Of a stretch of DNA of 64,000 nt, positions 7,111 through 14,555 are shown in pieces. Within the stretch, counting starts at the first letter, position 1. Every line of letters begins with the position of its first letter. A program made the translations under genes and the position numbers. The DNA comes from Parachlamydiales bacterium (lineage in GTDB: Bacteria > Chlamydiota > Chlamydiia > Chlamydiales > Rhabdochlamydiaceae): positions 22,795 through 86,794 of the forward strand of contig JAGVMG010000062.1 of assembly GCA_020053915.1 (NCBI GenBank), read 5' to 3'. The notes beneath the pieces were generated by a model, which saw only the letters and a list, made by a program, of their open reading frames with translations, was not told the origin of the DNA and ran no database searches.

Positions 7111-9000
7111 ATGGATAGACGCACTCTACTCTTCGTGATCTCTTTGACCGTCGCCCTGTTCTTTGTCAACCAATGGTTTGACACGAAAAAGCCAGTCAAT
7201 CAACCCGCTCCCGTCTCGGAAGTGAGAACCGAAGCAGCGGTAGCCCCTCTTGCAGCCTCAACCCCGCTCCCGGTTGCCAAACATGGGGAAGAGCAATTTT
7301 ACGTCCTTGAAAACGAATTCCAGCAACTCGTTTTCTCCACAATGGGCGGCGCTTTGGCTGAGCTCAATCTTCCGCTCGCAAACAAAAACGATCCTGAAAA
7401 TCCAGTTCGCCCCATTGGCTTTGATAAAGCTATCGAACAGGAGTCTCCTTATAATGATTATTTTCCTGCCTTTCCTTACCATATCGTTGACAGCGGAAAG
7501 GTGGCATCTCAGTCTCAAGGAAAACTCGGCGGTTATTATCCGCTCTTACGCAGATCGATCAAAGCGCGTAATGGACAGGTTGCGCACGCGCTCTCTCCTC
7601 AGTTTTACGGATTAAACATTAGCGCAGAAGATGGCAGCTTAGACAACCAGGTCTACCACGTCACTCGTTTTGAAAAGAATTTGATCCAGTTCGAGCTCGA
7701 GCAACCCCAGCGCCGCATCATCAAAACATTTAGCTTTGCTAAAGAAACAAAAGAAGCCCCCTATTGCGTTGATGTCAGCATTAAAGTCGAAGGCGATGCA
7801 CGTAATCTCTTCGTCAATACAGGTCTCCCTGAAGTGGAACTGATCTCAGGAAATGCGGCCCCAACACTTAAATACCGCCTCTTAACAAGCAATCCAAAAA
7901 AAATCCAGGTCAACACCATTTCACTGCCAAAAAATGGATTTACCGCAAGTGGAGCCCTTCCTAACTGGGTCTCCAACTCCAATGGTTTTTTTGGTCTGAT
8001 CCTCGACCCTTTAAGCGAAATCCCTACAGGATTCCGCACCTATCACGTCTCCGGGATTCAAGCGCCGACGCGTCTTACACTCATCGATGCGCAGTATCAG
8101 CTCTATCCTGCGGATCAATACCCCGCCTATGATATCCAGCTGCCGCTCAGCGCGAAAACGATGCAGTTTCGCTTCTACGCAGGACCCTATGAAGATGATA
8201 TTTTAGCACAAGTCGATCAAACCTATTTCGATGGAGCGAAGGGCTACAACCCGAGCTACACAGGTGCGATGAGCTTTCAGGGATGGTTTACGTTTATTTC
8301 TGAACCATTCGCAAAATTCCTCTTCGTATTGATGCAATTTTTCTACAAAATCACTACCTCTTGGGGAGTTTCCATTATTTTGCTGACCCTCGCCTTGAGA
8401 ATCATGCTCTATCCTCTCAACGCCTGGTCGATCAAATCCACCCTTAAAATGCAGCAGGTGGCACCAAAGGTTGCCCAGATCCAAGAAAAATATAAAAAAG
8501 ATCCTAAGCGCGCCCAAATGGAAGTCATGAACCTGTACCGAGAAAAAGGAGTCAACCCACTTACGGGCTGCTTCCCACTCCTCATTCAGCTTCCCTTCCT
8601 TATTGGAATGTTCGATCTTCTCAAGTCGACCTTTGAGCTCCGCGGAGACAGCTTTATCCCTGGATGGATCGACAACCTAACCTCTCCTGATGTTCTCTTC
8701 TCTTGGAACTACCCGATCATCTTCTTTGGGACCAACTTCCACCTCCTTCCGTTCCTTTTAGGAGCGGTGATGTGGGTGCAACAGCGTTTCAGCGCCAGCG
8801 GTCCAAAAGACCCCAAAACGATGACCGACCAGCAGAAACAACAGAAATTCATGGGCAATATCATGACCCTCGTCTTTACTGTCATGTTCTACCATTTCCC
8901 CTCTGGCTTAAATATCTACTGGCTTTCTTCGATGGCTCTCGGCATATTGCAGCAATGGTACATGTCGCGGAAAATGCGCGCAGCCCAAGCGACAGTCTAA
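7111..9000 (+). CDS. yidC: Membrane protein insertase YidC
   Basis: A 629-residue YidC/Oxa1-family insertase of the Gram-negative type. It has an N-terminal anchor (residues 7-24), a large periplasmic beta domain (about 60-390) and a C-terminal conserved core with five membrane helices starting near residue 405 (SWGVSIILLTLALR). Typical segments include the charged hairpin KMQQVAPKVAQIQEKYKKDP, LTGCFPLLIQLPFLIGMF and GLNIYWLSSMALGILQQW. It inserts inner-membrane proteins alone or with SecYEG, and receives SRP substrates (the SRP RNA gene is at 28 kb). Its position directly before dnaA is a chlamydial arrangement (from memory CT251-CT250). The start ATG has an AAGG site about 10 bases upstream. 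Confidence 0.95.
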   Translation: MDRRTLLFVISLTVALFFVNQWFDTKKPVNQPAPVSEVRTEAAVAPLAASTPLPVAKHGEEQFYVLENEFQQLVFSTMGGALAELNLPLANKNDPENPVRPIGFDKAIEQESPYNDYFPAFPYHIVDSGKVASQSQGKLGGYYPLLRRSIKARNGQVAHALSPQFYGLNISAEDGSLDNQVYHVTRFEKNLIQFELEQPQRRIIKTFSFAKETKEAPYCVDVSIKVEGDARNLFVNTGLPEVELISGNAAPTLKYRLLTSNPKKIQVNTISLPKNGFTASGALPNWVSNSNGFFGLILDPLSEIPTGFRTYHVSGIQAPTRLTLIDAQYQLYPADQYPAYDIQLPLSAKTMQFRFYAGPYEDDILAQVDQTYFDGAKGYNPSYTGAMSFQGWFTFISEPFAKFLFVLMQFFYKITTSWGVSIILLTLALRIMLYPLNAWSIKSTLKMQQVAPKVAQIQEKYKKDPKRAQMEVMNLYREKGVNPLTGCFPLLIQLPFLIGMFDLLKSTFELRGDSFIPGWIDNLTSPDVLFSWNYPIIFFGTNFHLLPFLLGAVMWVQQRFSASGPKDPKTMTDQQKQQKFMGNIMTLVFTVMFYHFPSGLNIYWLSSMALGILQQWYMSRKMRAAQATV

Positions 9001-9010
9001 GGATTGTATT

Positions 9011-9036
9011 GGAGAGAATTGGTACCAATTCTCTCC
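9011..9036. promoter_or_regulatory. Perfect 26-bp palindrome between yidC and dnaA
   Basis: GGAGAGAATTGGT and its exact reverse complement are fused without a spacer (centre GGTACC), 10 bases after the yidC stop and 18 bases before the dnaA ATG. As RNA it would form an 11-bp hairpin with a 4-base loop. No T-run follows, so a role in attenuation, mRNA processing or protein binding is as likely as termination. Confidence 0.6.
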
Positions 9037-9054
9037 ACCAATTGAGCAATCATC

Positions 9055-10413
9055 ATGCAAGCGTGGAACAACTTCCTTCAGGCCCAAGAAAATTTGCTCG
9101 GCAAAGAACTTGTCGACAAATGGCTCCGCTCTCTTGTCCTCGTTCACTTTGATTCGGCAAATCTCTACCTCGAAGCCAAAGATTCCTTCCAGCTTACCTG
9201 GTTTGAAGAGCACATCCGCCCTCAGCTTAAAACAAAACTCTTCAACAACAACCACCGCCCCATCAAAGTCCACATTACGGTTCCCGAAGAGGGCACAGCC
9301 CCTGTCAAAGACGCCAAAAAGGGAAAAGCCAAATACCCCTCTTCTGCTCCTCTCATCTTAAACCCCGACCCCCTTGATCCTGCCGCCACGTTGGACAGCT
9401 TCATCGCTGGTAAAAGCAATACCATCCTCTATCAATTCTTTCAGGAACTGGTGGAAAACAAAATTGCAAAAGGCACCTTTAATCCGATCTATCTCCATGG
9501 CCCATCCGGAACAGGAAAAACACATCTCCTTATGGCCCTTAGCTCTGCTTTTACCAAAAAAGGGATCTCAACACTCTACGTCCGCAGCGAAACATTCACT
9601 GAACATGTCGTGAATGCCATTCGATCTTCAGAAATGCAGCGGTTCCGTCAAAGCTACCGCAATGTCGATCTACTCATCGTCGACGATGTCCACATTTTTG
9701 CTAGAAGAGCTGCGACCCAAGAAGAGTTTTTCCACACCTTTAACGCCCTCCATACTGCTGGAAAGCAAATCATCCTCTCTGCAAACGTCGCGCCGCCTCA
9801 CCTCGAAGAGATCGAACCCCGCCTCATTTCCCGTTTCGAATGGGGAATTACCTTCCACCTCGAAAAACTCGACATCACTGAACTCTCTCAAGTGCTAGAA
9901 CACCGCTGCAACGCACTCGAATTCCCTCTCTCTAAGGATGTCATCGACTTTCTCATTGAGACGTTTCCCCCTCACCCCCACACCTTAAACCGCGCGCTAG
10001 ACACTCTCATCCTCCGCACCCACCTCGAAAAAGACCGCGCTGAACATCGGAATAAATCCTCTTTGAACCGCAGCACCGCAGCACGTCTTCTCAAAGAGCT
10101 TATCGAATCTGAAAAAAAGAGCGCGCTCACTCCTCAAAAAGTGATCAGCATCGTCGCAGGCTATTATGGAATCAGCTCTGAAGATTTACTGGGAAAATCG
10201 CAAACACAAGAATGCGTCCTTCCCCGTCAGATCGCCATGCACCTTTGCCGCACACAGCTCTATCTTCCCTTCATGAAGATCGGCAACCTCTTCTCGCGAG
10301 ACCACTCGACGGTCATGACGAGCGTCAAACAGATCCATTCCAAAATAGAGCAGCGCGAACCCGAACTCGCGCTTGCGCTCATCGAGATCCAAAAACGCTT
10401 AGAGCAACATTAG
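9055..10413 (+). CDS. dnaA: Chromosomal replication initiator DnaA (yidC-linked paralog)
   Basis: A 452-residue AAA+ replication initiator. Domain I covers residues 1-80; a short Lys/Ala-rich linker runs to about 105; Walker A GPSGTGKTH begins at residue 149 and Walker B LLIVDDVH at about 206-213. The sensor region (SRFEWGITFHLE) follows, and the C-terminal DNA-binding domain IV has the DnaA signature IGNLFSRDHSTV (about 409-420). Chlamydiae usually carry two dnaA genes; this is the copy next to yidC. No cluster of DnaA boxes flanks it, so it does not mark an obvious origin here. The ATG lacks a strong Shine-Dalgarno; translation may depend on the yidC transcript. Confidence 0.93.
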   Translation: MQAWNNFLQAQENLLGKELVDKWLRSLVLVHFDSANLYLEAKDSFQLTWFEEHIRPQLKTKLFNNNHRPIKVHITVPEEGTAPVKDAKKGKAKYPSSAPLILNPDPLDPAATLDSFIAGKSNTILYQFFQELVENKIAKGTFNPIYLHGPSGTGKTHLLMALSSAFTKKGISTLYVRSETFTEHVVNAIRSSEMQRFRQSYRNVDLLIVDDVHIFARRAATQEEFFHTFNALHTAGKQIILSANVAPPHLEEIEPRLISRFEWGITFHLEKLDITELSQVLEHRCNALEFPLSKDVIDFLIETFPPHPHTLNRALDTLILRTHLEKDRAEHRNKSSLNRSTAARLLKELIESEKKSALTPQKVISIVAGYYGISSEDLLGKSQTQECVLPRQIAMHLCRTQLYLPFMKIGNLFSRDHSTVMTSVKQIHSKIEQREPELALALIEIQKRLEQH

Positions 10414-10588
10414 AAAGGAACTGCAATTCAGAATGGACTGATCCTTCCCAACTCAAAAGCTCGTGAACTTCCTCAATTGCATTACCCTCTAGAGAATATT
10501 CAACCTTAAGCAAAATTGTAACAACTAACCTTGAAATAAATTATTTTTTTGGTATTTTCCAGACAGGACAGATAATAATAGGCAGGCG

Positions 10589-13207
10589 ATGTCAGCTGAC
10601 TTCCCATTGTGGATGCGACCGTTTCTGAATCGACTTGAAACTCAACATCCAGCAATTTTCAAAAACCAAGAGCAGAATTGGCGTGTGTCTGACCGCATTC
10701 CCATTACCGTTGTTGGCAACTCGCAGCTTACTGATAAAGAAATCCAGAACTTTACCAATACAATGAGAATGATCTTTGGCGGTAGCTACGTTTTCATTCA
10801 GCCTCAAGAGCATCCATCCTTAGAAGAGCCTCTCCAACACTCTCCTCCAAAAGACACAACAGCATCCTCAAAACCGTCAATATCAACTGCATCAATCTCA
10901 CGTCCCCCTTCTTCACAAGTGATCATCAATAAAGAACCCACGGTAACCTCAACTACACCATCCATATCAACTGCATCAATCTCACGCCCTCCTCCTTCAC
11001 AAAATCCGCCAGTCTCCCAATCACTACCCCTCATCTCATCTCCGCCGCCAGCTATTGAAGAAACAGCACCGCCCTCTGTCAGCGCATCTCCCCCTCCCGT
11101 CATAGAACGAGAAGAAAGTCCACCTCCCGCTTCATCCCCCCCTCCGCCGACAAGACCGCCGCGCGCTGAGACAGAAGGAGCCCGAGGAGCTGTCGAAAGT
11201 CCAGATGATGAGGCACATCTTCCCACAAGAGCTCCTGCCCCAGCTCCCGCCCAGGGGGCTCCAGCGGATGCTGAAGAAGCCTCAGGCAGAGGAAGCTCCG
11301 GCCAGGTTCTGGCCTCGACATCCCCTCCGCCATCGGGAGACAGCAAAGCATCTTCACAACCTTCTAACACACAAAATGCATTCTCTTCCGGTAGTATCGA
11401 CATCCGTTCTTTATCTCTTTCTTCAAACACGCCTCAAGCCATGCGAAAAGAAGCCCCAACAAACGCGATGAGTATGTCGACTGCGCAAAAAAACGATGCC
11501 ATTAAAAGTGTACAGCTCGCAAACCTTCTCTTTAGCGACTCTGCAGTCAAAGGCAATACCCTTTCAGCTTCTAAAAGCATTCAATTGATGGTCGCTTTAA
11601 ATCAAATGAATGGACAGCTGACTACATTGCACGCTCAGATGGCGCAAATTCTTAAAGAACAAGGAGTTCTGGCCGGAGATCAAGCGCATGATTTCAGCAC
11701 ACAAATCGCTCAAATACAAAAAAAGTTAGAAGAGGGGCGCACTTTTTTACAACAGGCTATCCCATCAGGACAATTTGGCAAAGAAACAGGAAAAATGCCT
11801 GGCAACCCGATGACAGCAGCGCTGATCCTCAAAGAAGCAAGCGATAAACTAGCCGCCCAGCTGAATAAAGAAACCCAGGGTAAACTTGAATCGATCGCTG
11901 CAAAAGGACAGGCCATTTTAGGCAAAGAAAGCGGAACACCTCCCCCTGGACAGACGGGTGATTCACAAACAGCTCAAAAAACCACAGGGCAATCCACTCC
12001 CCTTGCCAAAGAAGGAATATCACCTTCTGAAACTAAAGCAACAACACCTCAGCCAGGATCTCCAACCCTTACTCCTCAACAAGCAGCGCAAAAGTCTCCT
12101 ACTGACCTATCGCTGACCCCGACACTAGCTTCCGTTGCTGGAAAAGCGGTCAATGCACCCGCCGCAAGTGCGCCTGCCATTCCCTCGTCCGTGCGCAGCG
12201 CAGCAGAGCTCCACACTCTTGCTGTGGCCACCAAAAACCAACAACCTTCCACACCGACAATGATCGCTCTCGCCTACCCCTTAGAGCGACGCAGCGAGTC
12301 AAATACACCCTCTTCACCTGCTGGAGCAAAAGAGAGCCCTTCCAAAAAACTCCAAGAAAACCAAGGAGAGACGGACTTTTCAGGCCCACAGCATGAGCAA
12401 GCGATGCTCTACATCCCCAAAGGACCCGTTCTTGTCGGCGACCCATTTAACGAAGGAAATCCAGATGAACTCCCTTTACGCACACAAGAGCTCGAGCCTT
12501 ACCTCATTGCCGCAACCCCGGTGACAAATCAGCAATTTGCTGACTGGCTGAACGATGCCTATGCGGCAGGACAGATCCGCCGCAACGAAAAAGGAATCCT
12601 TTTCGATACTTTCCGCAACCCCTTATGCATCACACACGCTGCCGATCCCACGAGCCAGATCCAGATCGCAGCTCGCCATGGGGTCCTTTCTTTTGACGTC
12701 ATGCCGGGCATGGAAAGCCATCCCGTCGTCCAAGTCAGTTGGCTAGGCGCCATGGCCTACTGCGAATCTCAAGGACTGCGCCTCCCCACTGAAGCAGAAT
12801 GGGAAAAAGCGGCCGGAATGGCTCCTCAGATAGAGGGAGAACCTCTCATCAAGTTTCGTTATGGATTTGGAAAAAATGAGATCGACCCTTCTTGGGCCAA
12901 TTACCAAGAGTCCTTACGCACCACAGCCCAACACGCGACCTATCCCGTGGGTTTCTTTGATGGACAAAAGGTATTCGCTTTAAAGACAAAAACCATCCAC
13001 ACCAAAAATGCAAAAAGCCCCTATGGCTGCAGCGATATGAGTGGAAACGTCCGGCAGTGGGTTGATACGGGAAAGGATCAGAAAGTCACTAAGGGAGGCT
13101 CCTTCCAAACCACAGCTAAAGAGCTGCGCGTTTCCGCAAGAGCCTTATTTGATGGGACAAACTGCATGCCCGATACCGGATTTCGCGTTGCTCTCAGCGT
13201 TTCTTAA
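10589..13207 (+). CDS. Proline-rich protein with C-terminal SUMF1/FGE-like domain
   Basis: An 872-residue mosaic. Residues 1-75 form a small globular domain. About 80-290 is a Ser/Thr/Pro-rich linker with runs of prolines and a duplicated PSISTASISRPP block. About 300-400 is a helical, Gln/Lys-rich region (LSASKSIQLMVALNQMNGQL). A further low-complexity linker leads to the C-terminal domain from about residue 600 (LYIPKGPVLVGDPF, TPVTNQQFADWL, HPVVQVSWLGAMAYCESQGL, LPTEAEWEKAA, CSDMSGNVRQWV, GFRVALSV), which fits the formylglycine-generating-enzyme/SUMF1 fold. The paired active-site cysteines of true FGE are absent, so a binding role is more likely than catalysis. From memory, chlamydial PknD carries a similar domain behind a kinase; no kinase is present here. 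Confidence 0.75.
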   Translation: MSADFPLWMRPFLNRLETQHPAIFKNQEQNWRVSDRIPITVVGNSQLTDKEIQNFTNTMRMIFGGSYVFIQPQEHPSLEEPLQHSPPKDTTASSKPSISTASISRPPSSQVIINKEPTVTSTTPSISTASISRPPPSQNPPVSQSLPLISSPPPAIEETAPPSVSASPPPVIEREESPPPASSPPPPTRPPRAETEGARGAVESPDDEAHLPTRAPAPAPAQGAPADAEEASGRGSSGQVLASTSPPPSGDSKASSQPSNTQNAFSSGSIDIRSLSLSSNTPQAMRKEAPTNAMSMSTAQKNDAIKSVQLANLLFSDSAVKGNTLSASKSIQLMVALNQMNGQLTTLHAQMAQILKEQGVLAGDQAHDFSTQIAQIQKKLEEGRTFLQQAIPSGQFGKETGKMPGNPMTAALILKEASDKLAAQLNKETQGKLESIAAKGQAILGKESGTPPPGQTGDSQTAQKTTGQSTPLAKEGISPSETKATTPQPGSPTLTPQQAAQKSPTDLSLTPTLASVAGKAVNAPAASAPAIPSSVRSAAELHTLAVATKNQQPSTPTMIALAYPLERRSESNTPSSPAGAKESPSKKLQENQGETDFSGPQHEQAMLYIPKGPVLVGDPFNEGNPDELPLRTQELEPYLIAATPVTNQQFADWLNDAYAAGQIRRNEKGILFDTFRNPLCITHAADPTSQIQIAARHGVLSFDVMPGMESHPVVQVSWLGAMAYCESQGLRLPTEAEWEKAAGMAPQIEGEPLIKFRYGFGKNEIDPSWANYQESLRTTAQHATYPVGFFDGQKVFALKTKTIHTKNAKSPYGCSDMSGNVRQWVDTGKDQKVTKGGSFQTTAKELRVSARALFDGTNCMPDTGFRVALSVS
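10874..11001 (+). repeat. Direct repeat inside the proline-rich linker
   Basis: Two copies of about 35-45 bp, starting near 10874 and 10958, share the core TATCAACTGCATCAATCTCA and encode the same PSISTASISRPP peptide. The spacing of 84 bp keeps the reading frame. This looks like a recent in-frame duplication within a low-complexity linker. Confidence 0.7.
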
Positions 13208-13263
13208 AACTCAATAAATCATTGACAGTAAAAGACTTAAACAATTAACGGAGTCATATTAGA

Positions 13264-13292
13264 TTGACATTTAAATATATTTACTGTAAAAT
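13264..13292 (+). promoter_or_regulatory. Strong sigma70/sigma66-type promoter
   Basis: Perfect -35 TTGACA (13264-13269), a 17-bp A/T-rich spacer and -10 TAAAAT (13287-13292). Predicted start near 13299, giving a leader of about 55 bases to the ATG at 13354 with an AAGGAAG ribosome-binding site. Confidence 0.8.
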
Positions 13293-13353
13293 GAATATAG
13301 AGAGCTTGTTTAATCAAGAGATTTAATACAAAATAATAACAAGGAAGTAAAAT

Positions 13354-13575
13354 ATGAGTGCAATCCAGTCACAGATCGATGTCAATCAGATCGATGCCAC
13401 TCAGGTACAGAATTCGTTTCTGAATTTCCAGACGCTCGCACAATCAGAGAGTCAGCAATCCCTGGGCCTGCAAGATCAATTGGGAGGAAATCAGTCGAAT
13501 TCCGCACAAAATAGCTTAGCTGTTCTAGCTAGCTCTATGGCAAATGCCGCTCTTCTAGGTCTGCAACAAATGTAG
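13354..13575 (+). CDS. Small Gln/Ser-rich protein of unknown function (73 aa)
   Basis: A 73-residue protein of unknown family, rich in Gln, Ser, Asn and Leu and almost free of Lys/Arg, so acidic to neutral. The N-terminal half has a heptad-like pattern of Ile/Val/Leu/Phe, suggesting an amphipathic helix; the C-terminal half ends in an Ala/Leu/Met-rich helix (SSMANAALLGLQQM). It is flanked by one of the best promoters in the window and a strong terminator, so it is a monocistronic, probably abundant product. Its neighbour on the other strand is the Slc1 chaperone. Small helical proteins like this can be type III needle, filament or substrate proteins, but no motif proves that. Confidence 0.7.
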   Translation: MSAIQSQIDVNQIDATQVQNSFLNFQTLAQSESQQSLGLQDQLGGNQSNSAQNSLAVLASSMANAALLGLQQM

Positions 13576-13594
13576 AATAGATGAAAATAGCGGG

Positions 13595-13620
13595 ACACCT
13601 CTGCAGTCTTGCAGAGGTGT
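13595..13620. terminator. Intrinsic terminator, probably bidirectional
   Basis: Perfect 11-bp arms ACACCTCTGCA (13595-13605) and TGCAGAGGTGT (13610-13620) with a GTCT loop lie between the convergent small protein gene and slc1. Confidence 0.75.
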
Positions 13621-13633
13621 TGCCGTGATACAA

Positions 13634-14137
13634 TTAGATCTTCAGGTAACGCTCTCCACCTTGCTTACCCATTCCTGGAATTGGAGGTGTGTTCTCTTTA
13701 TCTTTTGCAGGGATTTCTCTACCTTCGCAAATCTTTTTCGCCCTTTCTCTCCATTTTTCAACAGCTTCGACAAAGAGAGGCGCAAAACGGCGCAGTGCAG
13801 AAATATCAGCTCCCACACCCATTTCAAGAACAGCGTGCATCAAGATCAATTCTTCAGGAACTGCGACACCAATGCCGCCGCCTGCCATTTGACCGCCGAG
13901 CATCGATCCTTCGAGAAGCGCTTCGTATAAACGCAAGCGAATCGTAGAGTCTTTTGGAAGTCCATCTAGGATTGGGGAATAAAGATACAGTCGATCGGAA
14001 TTTGGCTCGTAAGTGAGGTGAAGAGAAAACGTGTTATCAATACCGAGAATACACGTATGGTTCTCATCAAATGCCAACTCCAGATTGAGCTCTTTACCAA
14101 ATTCTTTTAGGTTTGCCTTGGCATTCTCCAGTGACAT
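13634..14137 (-). CDS. slc1: Type III secretion chaperone Slc1 (SycE-like)
   Basis: A 167-residue class I type III secretion chaperone. The sequence closely follows what I recall of C. trachomatis CT043/Slc1: NHTCILGIDNTFSLHLTYE, SDRLYLYSPILDGLP, and the hallmark EGSMLGGQMAGGGIGVA. SycE/CesT-type chaperones act as dimers that keep effectors unfolded and guide them to the secretion ATPase; Slc1 is known for binding early effectors such as Tarp. The C-terminus after about residue 140 is polar and variable. It lies next to glgX, as CT042-CT043 do. A 30-bp perfect inverted repeat sits 46-113 bases upstream of its start. Confidence 0.9.
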   Translation of the reverse strand: MSLENAKANLKEFGKELNLELAFDENHTCILGIDNTFSLHLTYEPNSDRLYLYSPILDGLPKDSTIRLRLYEALLEGSMLGGQMAGGGIGVAVPEELILMHAVLEMGVGADISALRRFAPLFVEAVEKWRERAKKICEGREIPAKDKENTPPIPGMGKQGGERYLKI

Positions 14138-14555
14138 GGATAAGTCCTCCTTCTTTGTTTATACATTCTTTAATTTTTTGATCAGAGTCAAATTTAGAGA
14201 CTGTTCAACAAAGACTTCAGTTTGTTGAACAGTCTCTAAATTTGACTCTGACCCGTTCATTTTGCCTGACAGGTTGCAAAACTTCGCAAAATTCATGCCA
14301 GACTTAAAACAGTAACGAGCCACAATATTCATAAGTGCACTATCCATGCAACAAAAATTGTCTCTTCAGACAAGAAATGTGCATCCTTCCTTCTTAGAAT
14401 CGAAAGGCTAAAAATAGGTAAGGTGAGCTCTTTATCTATTTTAAATTATACTTCAACACTCCATTGAGCACAATCATTAAAGATTTTACTTTAATGATTT
14501 CATTTGATAAGGATATAAATTAAGACCCTATACCCCTGTTAATGAAAGAGTTGCC
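14138..14555. other. Gene-poor interval between slc1 and glgX
   Basis: This 418-base interval separates the divergent slc1 and glgX genes. It holds the 30-bp inverted repeat (14183-14250). A 62-codon open frame on the minus strand (14159-14347) runs through the repeat and has no clear ribosome-binding site, so I do not call it a gene. The rest is AT-rich sequence that presumably contains both promoters. AAAGAG 8 bases before the glgX ATG is the only plausible ribosome-binding site. Confidence 0.5.
14183..14250. repeat. Perfect 30-bp inverted repeat with 8-base loop
   Basis: The arms 14183-14212 and 14221-14250 are exact reverse complements (beginning CAGAGTCAAATTTAGAGACT), with loop GACTTCAG. 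The inner part, GAGACTGTTCAACAAA, resembles insertion-sequence terminal repeats. It could be a MITE, or two IS ends joined head to head. No obvious target-site duplication flanks it. Confidence 0.8.

Noticed and set aside
10589..13207. True formylglycine-generating enzyme, or variable protein of a diversity-generating retroelement
   Set aside because: Active-site cysteines are missing, and no reverse transcriptase or template repeat is present nearby.
14159..14347. 62-codon minus-strand open frame between slc1 and glgX
   Set aside because: It runs straight through both arms of the perfect inverted repeat, lacks a ribosome-binding site and has an odd composition; more likely remnant or chance.
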